Assembly (NCBI GenBank): GCA_019234815.1
Contig: JAFALA010000105.1
Coordinates: 1-43,512, forward strand
Direction of reading: 5' to 3'
Length of the DNA: 43,512 nucleotides
Origin: Burkholderiaceae bacterium
GTDB lineage: Bacteria; Pseudomonadota; Gammaproteobacteria; Burkholderiales; Burkholderiaceae_C
In this document: positions 38,083-43,512 of the stretch, one piece after another
Position numbering within the stretch: the first letter of the stretch is position 1
How the letters are laid out: the number at the start of each line of letters is the position of its first letter
Made by a program: the position numbers and the translations under genes
Notes under the pieces: model-generated
The model's database searches: none
What the model was told of the DNA's origin: nothing
The model's input: only the letters and a program-made list of their open reading frames with translations

Positions 38083-39636
38083 ATGTTCCAACTGAATCAG
38101 TTCACCATTCGGGCGCGCTTGTACGCACTGGCGGGTCTGGCCATCGGCGCCATGATGTTGATAGGCGGCAGCGGCTTGTACAGCCTGCAGCAGGCCCACG
38201 ATACGTTTGCCCACTACATCAACAACGACGATGCAGCCACGGTCCAGCTGTCGAATCTCCGCGCCGAGCTGGGCAACCTGCGCCGGTATGAAAAGGACAT
38301 GCTGATCAATATTGCCAATCCGCATGAGGTGGAGAGCTACCAGGGCAAATGGAACGGAGCCTATGAAAAGGCCACGCACGCGCTCAAGGTGCTGGAGGGC
38401 CTGGACGTGTCGAGCGGCATCCAGCAGCAGCGCGCCGCCATCCAGCAGGAGCTGGCCAGTTACAAGGCCGGCTTTTCCGACGTCATGCAGCGCATGACTC
38501 ACGGCGAATTCGCCGATACCGAAGCGGCCAACAAGGGGCTGACCCCCGTCAAAGCCTCGGTGCATGCCATCGAAGAACAGTTCGAGAAATTCGTGGGCAT
38601 GATCCAGGCCGACACCGTCGAATCGGTGCACAAACTCGAGCAGCGCGAGAAGGAAATCCGTTTGTCGCTGGTCCTGGTGCTGCTGGCGGGCGTGCTGGTG
38701 ATCGGCGCCTACACATTCTTCAACATCCGCTCCATTCTTCGGCCTTTACGCGGCGTGGTGGAAAGCTCCAGCCGCATTGCGCGGCACGATCTGACGGAAC
38801 GATTGACGGTCCAGGGCCGCGACGAGGCGGCTGAGGTGCTGCAGGGCGTGGTGCACATGCAGGCGTCCCTGCGCTCGGTGGTGGGGGGCGTGCGGGCGTC
38901 GACCGACAGCATCGCGACTGCTTCGCGCGAGGTGGCGGTCGGCGCGCAGGACCTCAGCAACCGGACCGAGGAGACCGCCTCCAACCTGGAGGAGACGGCC
39001 TCCGCGATGGAGCAGCTTACCACCAGCGTCGCGCACAGCGCCGAAGCCGCCAACCAGGCCAATCGATTGGCGCAGGACGCGGCCAGCACCGCGCGCCAGG
39101 GCGGCGAAGTGGTGGGTCAGGTGATCGGCACCATGGATGCGATCAGCGCCTCGTCGCGCAAGATCGGTGACATCATTTCGGTGATCGACGGCATTGCCTT
39201 TCAAACCAATATCCTGGCGCTGAACGCCGCCGTGGAAGCCGCGCGCGCCGGCGAACAGGGGCGCGGCTTTGCCGTGGTGGCCGGCGAGGTCAGGACCCTG
39301 GCGCAGCGCAGCGCCGAGGCCGCCAGGGAGATCAAGAGCCTGATCCTGGCCAGCGCCGAGAACGTCGAACGCGGTGCCACTCAGGTGCAAAGGGCCGGCG
39401 AGGCGATGCAGAGCATCGTGGCCTCGATCGAGCGCGTCAGCGGCATTGTTTCGGAAATCAGTACGGCGGCAAATGAGCAAAGCGGTGGCATTGGACAGAT
39501 TGGCAACGCCATCGCCAACCTCGACCAGATGACCCAGCAGAATGCCGCGCTGGTCGAGCAATCGGCCGCGGCGGCGCAAAGCCTGCAGCATCAGGCCGAC
39601 GAACTGGCGCAGTCGGTGGCCGTGTTCAAGATCTGA
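38083..39636 (+). CDS. Methyl-accepting chemotaxis protein (4HB sensor)
   Basis: A 517-residue receptor. Transmembrane helix 1 is at about 12-33, the periplasmic helical sensor at about 34-193 ([15 protein letters not shown]), helix 2 at about 194-214, then HAMP and the signalling domain with [23 protein letters not shown]. It ends FKI shortly after the signalling domain, so there is no tether pentapeptide. The sensor differs from the two receptors of the che cluster. I chose ATG 38083 because AGGAG lies seven bases upstream; upstream in-frame ATGs lack this. It is divergent from the cytochrome operon (276 bases between) and convergent with a binding-protein gene. It may respond to redox or to a substrate bound by that protein (inference). 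Confidence 0.93.
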   Translation: MFQLNQFTIRARLYALAGLAIGAMMLIGGSGLYSLQQAHDTFAHYINNDDAATVQLSNLRAELGNLRRYEKDMLINIANPHEVESYQGKWNGAYEKATHALKVLEGLDVSSGIQQQRAAIQQELASYKAGFSDVMQRMTHGEFADTEAANKGLTPVKASVHAIEEQFEKFVGMIQADTVESVHKLEQREKEIRLSLVLVLLAGVLVIGAYTFFNIRSILRPLRGVVESSSRIARHDLTERLTVQGRDEAAEVLQGVVHMQASLRSVVGGVRASTDSIATASREVAVGAQDLSNRTEETASNLEETASAMEQLTTSVAHSAEAANQANRLAQDAASTARQGGEVVGQVIGTMDAISASSRKIGDIISVIDGIAFQTNILALNAAVEAARAGEQGRGFAVVAGEVRTLAQRSAEAAREIKSLILASAENVERGATQVQRAGEAMQSIVASIERVSGIVSEISTAANEQSGGIGQIGNAIANLDQMTQQNAALVEQSAAAAQSLQHQADELAQSVAVFKI

Positions 39637-39661
39637 GCCCGAGCCTGAGGCCTGGGCTCAG
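39633..39661. terminator. Perfect stem-loop spanning both stop codons of convergent genes
   Basis: CTGAGCCC (39633-39640) pairs with GGGCTCAG (39654-39661): eight base pairs with a 13-base loop. The TGA of the receptor gene is in one arm and the TGA of the convergent binding-protein gene is in the other. No T-tract follows on either strand, so the terminator function is inferred from position only. Confidence 0.45.
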
Positions 39662-40425
39662 GGGGATGCGGTCAGCTCCCGGTAGCGCGCGGTTTTCTTC
39701 AGCACGGCCAGCGCCTTGTTGAAACGCTCCAGCGCGGCGCCTTTGTTCATGGACTTGGGAAAGGCCAGGTAGAGCGGATCGTGCACCAGCGGCGTCGGCA
39801 GCACCGTGATGTTCTGCAGTCCATTGCTGCCGACATTGCCTTCGCTGCCGCCGGCGTAGTCGTGCACACCTTCGACGATGGCGACATCGATGCGGCCCAG
39901 CAGGAGTTTGCGGATGCGATCCTGGAAGCCGAGGTCGCGATCGACGCTGATCTCGCCCTTGGCCATCAATTCGTCAATGGCCTGGCCAAACGACGCGCCA
40001 TCCTTGGCGCCCACCATGTGGCCCTTGAGATCCCGGGGCAATTTGTAATTGAACTCGTTGCCCTTTTTCACCCAGAGCTGGATGTCGTCGGCCACCACCG
40101 GGTCGGAGAAGTCGAAGATCCGGGCGCGCTCTTCGGTCCAGGAGAAATGCGCAATGCCGCCTTGTCCCGTTGTGGCCATGGCCTGCGCGCGCTTCCAGGG
40201 GTAGAGCTGAAGGTCGTACTGGTCGCCGGAGATCTTGGAGACTTCCTGCAGGATCTGCGGGAAGATGCCCGCCGGATGTCCTGATTGCGAGTAGCAGATG
40301 CTGAAATAGTCTTCCGCACCCAGCACCAGCAGGCGCTCCGCCCGGGCCGGGTGGCCCAGCGCAATGCAGAACAGGAGGCCGAGGGCCAGGAGCCGATTGC
40401 GCATGGCGGATTGCACGTACTGCAT
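39658..40425 (-). CDS. Periplasmic solute-binding family 3 protein (orphan)
   Basis: About 255 residues with a signal peptide (LLALGLLFCIALGHPARA) and a family 3 binding fold (PAGIFPQILQEVSK, YPWKRAQAMATTGQGG, FDFSDPVVADDIQLWVKK, and a C-terminal FNKALAVLKKTARYREL). No permease or ATPase gene is adjacent. The start is uncertain: ATG 40425 has GGAAG five to six bases upstream, while 40437 and 40404 are alternatives. It is divergent from another binding protein at 40572 and convergent with the receptor at 38083. Such orphan proteins can deliver ligands to receptors or kinases; the ligand is unknown. Confidence 0.86.
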   Translation of the reverse strand: MQYVQSAMRNRLLALGLLFCIALGHPARAERLLVLGAEDYFSICYSQSGHPAGIFPQILQEVSKISGDQYDLQLYPWKRAQAMATTGQGGIAHFSWTEERARIFDFSDPVVADDIQLWVKKGNEFNYKLPRDLKGHMVGAKDGASFGQAIDELMAKGEISVDRDLGFQDRIRKLLLGRIDVAIVEGVHDYAGGSEGNVGSNGLQNITVLPTPLVHDPLYLAFPKSMNKGAALERFNKALAVLKKTARYRELTASP

Positions 40426-40479
40426 ATGAACTTCCATGACCAATTTTTATCGATTTTAATACTTGCGGCGGGTCAGGAG

Positions 40480-40493
40480 TTGATCTGGGTCAT
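40480..40493 (+). promoter_or_regulatory. FNR-like half-conserved box between divergent binding-protein genes
   Basis: TTGAT-CTGG-GTCAT matches eight of ten defined positions of TTGAT-N4-ATCAA and shares its first nine bases with the plus-strand reading of the box at 37887-37900. It lies 55 bases upstream of the minus-strand start (40425) and about 80 bases upstream of the plus-strand start (40572). Could be chance. Confidence 0.3.
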
Positions 40494-40571
40494 GAGTACC
40501 ACTACGTTCCAAATTGAACGCCAAAAATTAGAATGCGCTTTTGCTAGTGGCATCGCCCGGGAATTGCATCG

Positions 40572-41381
40572 ATGGCTTGTTTGAGTTTGGCGAAGAAATA
40601 CGCTTGTTCAAGCCTGCTTGCGCTCGTGGCGGCGAGTTCGGCGGCTGCGTCGCCGAGAGGCGGCGCGACCCTCAGCGTCTGCTTCGAGCCCGAGCCTGCG
40701 CCCTGGACCTTCTGGGTCAAGGATGCCCAGGGCAACAGGACCGACAAGGTGGCGGGATTCTCGGTGGACTTTGTCCGCGCGGCCTTGAAGGAGGCCGGGC
40801 ACGAGGTGAAGTTCGTCAGCAATCTGCCCTGGGCACGCTGCGTGCGCGCCGTCGAGCGCGGCGAGATCGACTTTGCCATGGAAGCCTATTACGACGAGGC
40901 CCGGGCCCAGAAGTTCGTGTTTTCCACGCCCTACAACACGCTCACGCCGCAGATCTTTTTTCGCAAGGACAGGCCTGTGCAAGTCAATTCGGCAGCGGAC
41001 CTGAAACGCTACAAGGGCTGCGGCTTGCGCGGCAGCAGTTACGCGCACTACGGCCTGTCGAGTTCGGATCTGACGCTGGTGAGCGACGAGTCAGCCTTGT
41101 TCTATAACGTCAAGGCCGGGATTTGCGACTATTTCCCCGAGGAACTGGAAGAGTTCCAGAGCTTCAAGAACGTGGGCCAGGATTTCATGGCCGATCCCAT
41201 GCTGGCACATGCGGCCGCGCCGTTCGCCAAGGCACCCTCGTCCCACCTGATGGCGCGCAGAAGCGAGGCCAGCGAGGCTTTGCTGCGGCCCATCAACCGC
41301 GCCATCGAGCACCTGGTCAAATCCGGCGATGCGGCCCAGATCTGGGGCCGGTATTCAAAGGACATGCCTTATCAACCCTGA
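40572..41381 (+). CDS. Periplasmic solute-binding family 3 protein (orphan)
   Basis: A 269-residue protein with a signal peptide (CSSLLALVAASSAAA) and a family 3 fold: FEPEPAPWTFWV, VAGFSVDFVRAALKEAGHEV, LPWARCVRAVERGEIDFAM, FSTPYNTLTPQIFFRKD. Cysteines in LSVCFEP, ARCVRA, KGCGL and GICDYFP could form disulphides. No transporter partner is near. ATG 40572 is preceded only by a weak GGGAA. Its 3' end overlaps the truncated FNR-like gene by 10 bases on the opposite strand. It is the third such orphan within about 10 kb; the sequences are clearly different from one another. Confidence 0.86.
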   Translation: MACLSLAKKYACSSLLALVAASSAAASPRGGATLSVCFEPEPAPWTFWVKDAQGNRTDKVAGFSVDFVRAALKEAGHEVKFVSNLPWARCVRAVERGEIDFAMEAYYDEARAQKFVFSTPYNTLTPQIFFRKDRPVQVNSAADLKRYKGCGLRGSSYAHYGLSSSDLTLVSDESALFYNVKAGICDYFPEELEEFQSFKNVGQDFMADPMLAHAAAPFAKAPSSHLMARRSEASEALLRPINRAIEHLVKSGDAAQIWGRYSKDMPYQP

Positions 41382-41842
41382 CCCACCGCCTTGACGCCGG
41401 CGAACCCGCTGCGCGACAGCTGCAGCAGAGCGAGATGGTCGGCGATGTCGATTTGCTTGCGATGCACGGTGATCCAATGCCTGGCGCCGAAGGCCGCCAA
41501 GGCGCGCGACACGGTTTCGAGTTTCAGGCCGATATAACTTCCCAATTCCTCTCTCGACATGCGCAGCATGAGCTGTGACGGCGACAGGCCTCGTTGCTGC
41601 ATTTGTCCCGCCATTTCAATCAGAAAGCCCGCGATGCGATCTTCGGCGCACATGCTGCCCAGGGTCATCATGGCGTTCATGTCGTGAAGAATGGTTTCGC
41701 TCAAGGCCTTGTGAAACTGTTTTTGAAACTGGGCCGACGAACAGACCAGGCGTTCAAGGTCGCCGTACCGGATCGCGTGGACCCGGGCATCCTCGAGCGC
41801 GACCGAATTGCAGTTTCTAGAAGGGAATGACGGCGCAAGCAA
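41372..41842 (-). pseudogene. FNR/CRP-family regulator, N-terminally truncated
   Basis: The frame encodes the dimerisation helix and winged helix of an FNR-type regulator: CNSVALEDARVHAI, then CAEDRIAGFLIEMAGQMQQRG, SREELGSYIGLKLETVSRALAAF and ITVHRKQIDIAD. The recognition helix keeps E-x-x-S-R, the residues FNR uses to read TTGAT. About 90-100 residues that normally carry the effector domain and the 4Fe-4S cysteines are missing. Similarity stops abruptly near base 41815, and only about 140 bases separate that point from the next gene, so the missing part is not out of frame nearby. The only visible start is a TTG at 41842 without a ribosome binding site. It is either a decaying remnant or a sensor-less DNA-binding protein. 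Confidence 0.65.
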
Positions 41843-41955
41843 TACCGACGCCTGAACGCCGGACCGGCGAGGATCGGCGGCCCCGGCATTCGTCCCCAGT
41901 TTGGATGATGAATGTCAAATGGCCGTTATTCAGTCGCGGCGGCGGGCCGCTCCTT

Positions 41956-43326
41956 TCAGTGCAGGGCCTGGATGAGCGCGTTCACGAAGGTCGCTTGCTC
42001 GTTCCAGGGGTTGTTGGCCACGTACTCGGGATCCTTCTCGTCGCAGCAGGTGGGGTCGGGCTTGTCCCAGACGCTCCATTCCACGACGACAAGCTTCTCG
42101 GGCGGGTTGATGGCGATCATCTGCCCGTACACGCCTTCGGCCATGAAGGTTGAATCCGATACCGGGCGCGCCAGGCCGGGCAACCTCACCACCTTGGGGC
42201 TGGGGTGATTGCGGCCGTCGTCCGCGGACGCGCTGCGCCACCACATGTAGCCGTAAATGCCCTTGTTGTCCGTGTCGGGAACGGCGGAGGCGCGGGTCCA
42301 GCGGGTGGCGTCCGACATCCAGCGGTCCGGCAGCAGCTTTTCGCCGTTGGGCAGCACGCCCTTGGCCAGTACGAACTGGCCCATGCGGCCGTAATCGCGC
42401 AGCGTGGCGTTGAAGGCGCCTGCGCCGATGGAGACGCCGTTCTTGTCCGTCATCCAGAGCCCGTCGGCTTCCATGCCCATCTTCTGCCAGATCTTGGCTT
42501 CCAGGTATTTCGACAAGGACCGACCCGTGGCGCGCTGCACCACCAAGCCCGTCAGCCAGGCCTCGCCGGAGCTGTAGTTCCAGCGCTCACCGGGCTTGAC
42601 GGGTGCGCCGGTCTTGCTGTCGGTCACGCGGGGCAGCCCTTTCATGAGGTCGAGAATGCAGCTCGCCTCGGGTTTTTTGGTGCAGGCCAGCAGCGCGGCG
42701 ATGTCGGACTTGGGGTCCGCATAGTCTTCGCGCCACGCCACCCCGGACGCCATCTGCAGCAGATGGCGCAGGGCAACGCCGTGGTAGGCCGAGCCGGCCA
42801 ATTCGGGCACGTAGCGGTCGATCGGATCGTCCAGGCTGTGGATGGCGCCTTCGTGGAGCGCGACGCCGAACAGGGTTGAAACCACCGATTTCCCGACCGA
42901 TTTGGAATCCCACAAACTGTGCTCGTCGATGCCCATGGCGTAGCGTTCCATCACCACGGCGCCATCCTTGAGCACCAGCAGGCCGGTGACCTTGTTGTGG
43001 GCCATGTAGTCGTCCACGCTGTTGTGCCTGCGCAGGCTGCCGTCGGCATTGGTGCCGTACTGGTAGCTCAGCTGCTGAGCCTTGGCCACGAGGGCCGGAC
43101 GCGCTGCGGGAAGCGGAGAGGGGGTGCTGGCGTGAGTGAAGGGCTCGGTCGGGACCAGGTCGGCGCTGTGGCTGAAGCCTGCGACTCTTTCCGCCTGGGT
43201 CCAGGAAAACAGGCTTGCCATGTCAGGCAGGGCGTTTGCGTCCGAGGCGTCGACGCGGGCGGCGCTCGCGAGCGTCGACAGGGCGAGTGCGGCCATCACA
43301 AGGCCGCGTGGTCGTGTCTTGAACAT
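41956..43326 (-). CDS. Secreted serine hydrolase, class C beta-lactamase/NylB-like
   Basis: A 456-residue protein with a signal peptide (GLVMAALALSTLASAARVDA) and a beta-lactamase-type serine hydrolase domain. The SxxK motif is Ser143-V-G-Lys146 (DSKSVGKS) and the YxS/N motif is Tyr251 (NYSSGEAW). The layout resembles 6-aminohexanoate-dimer hydrolase and related esterases more than true antibiotic-hydrolysing enzymes. A Cys pair near the C-terminus (TCCDEKD) and the pair at ACTKKPEASC may form disulphides. ATG 43326 begins a clean signal peptide, but no Shine-Dalgarno is visible. It is divergent from a gene starting at 43493. The substrate is unknown. Confidence 0.88.
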   Translation of the reverse strand: MFKTRPRGLVMAALALSTLASAARVDASDANALPDMASLFSWTQAERVAGFSHSADLVPTEPFTHASTPSPLPAARPALVAKAQQLSYQYGTNADGSLRRHNSVDDYMAHNKVTGLLVLKDGAVVMERYAMGIDEHSLWDSKSVGKSVVSTLFGVALHEGAIHSLDDPIDRYVPELAGSAYHGVALRHLLQMASGVAWREDYADPKSDIAALLACTKKPEASCILDLMKGLPRVTDSKTGAPVKPGERWNYSSGEAWLTGLVVQRATGRSLSKYLEAKIWQKMGMEADGLWMTDKNGVSIGAGAFNATLRDYGRMGQFVLAKGVLPNGEKLLPDRWMSDATRWTRASAVPDTDNKGIYGYMWWRSASADDGRNHPSPKVVRLPGLARPVSDSTFMAEGVYGQMIAINPPEKLVVVEWSVWDKPDPTCCDEKDPEYVANNPWNEQATFVNALIQALH

Positions 43327-43492
43327 AGGGGGTACGTGTGGAGGGTGGGGCCGGCTCCGCGGGGGCTTTAGACATGATGGTCGCGCTCCGCCAGCGGTGA
43401 CGGCCCATCCCCGGTATCGTGGGTTGCGCACCGAGGTGTGCCGAGCCACATACGGTCGGACAGGCCGGCCGTCGCAGTCAAGGAGATGGGCC

Positions 43493-43512
43493 ATGGACGA
43501 GCGTATCAATTT
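43493..43512 (+). CDS. Start of an unidentified gene (partial)
   Basis: ATG at 43493 is preceded by AAGGAG at seven bases, an excellent ribosome binding site, and reads MDERIN before the window ends. Divergent from the serine hydrolase across about 170 bases. Too short to identify. Confidence 0.5.

Overview
The base composition is GC-rich with strong third-position GC, and the gene content points to a heterotrophic betaproteobacterium, probably Burkholderiales: monomeric NADP isocitrate dehydrogenase, many chemoreceptors, a cytochrome c4-like protein and an FNR-family relic. The family (Comamonadaceae, Oxalobacteraceae or a relative) cannot be fixed from the sequence alone. No rRNA, tRNA, insertion sequence, phage gene or CRISPR array was seen.

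Layout. 1-2003 (-) is the 5' part of icd. 2208-3227 (-) is a GGEEF diguanylate cyclase. 3543-10204 (+) is a three-gene signalling unit: a large hybrid kinase with three receiver modules, a CheB-CheR fusion without a receiver domain, and a receiver-kinase translationally coupled to it. 10358-15820 is a metabolic block: an acyl-CoA ligase (+), a 2,4-dienoyl-CoA-reductase-like flavoenzyme with an extra C-terminal NTF2-like domain (-), and a divergent PadR regulator plus methyltransferase (+). The PadR intergenic region carries two near-identical 16-bp dyads placed on both divergent promoters.

15813-27525 (-) is a chemosensory cluster, in transcription order: receptor, gap, short membrane-anchored receptor, cheY, STAS protein, cheA, receptor, cheW, cheR, cheB, receiver-EAL phosphodiesterase. 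There is no cheD, cheZ or flagellar gene in it. CheA contains a duplicated 24-residue motif resembling the c-di-GMP-binding MshEN module. Together with the terminal EAL gene this suggests cross-talk between the array and c-di-GMP.

28179-35756 holds a GYD-domain protein, an alpha/beta hydrolase, a stand-alone LytTR regulator, a secreted protein with a Lys-Asp-Tyr repeat, a periplasmic binding protein, and a coupled pair of PAS-HisKA_2 kinase and receiver-PAS-GGDEF-EAL response regulator. 35767-37806 (-) is a two-gene electron-transfer unit: a Cyc2-like outer-membrane cytochrome-porin followed by a diheme c4-like cytochrome, preceded by an FNR-like box. 38083-43512 holds another receptor, two more orphan binding proteins, an N-terminally truncated FNR-family gene, a secreted serine hydrolase and the first codons of a divergent gene.

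The main theme is signal transduction: four transmembrane receptors, three kinases besides CheA, and three proteins with c-di-GMP synthesis and/or breakdown domains. The candidates most worth follow-up are the CheA with the MshEN-like insert, the Cyc2-like redox pair, the PadR divergent switch with the FadH-NTF2 fusion, and the kinase/CheBR/kinase unit.
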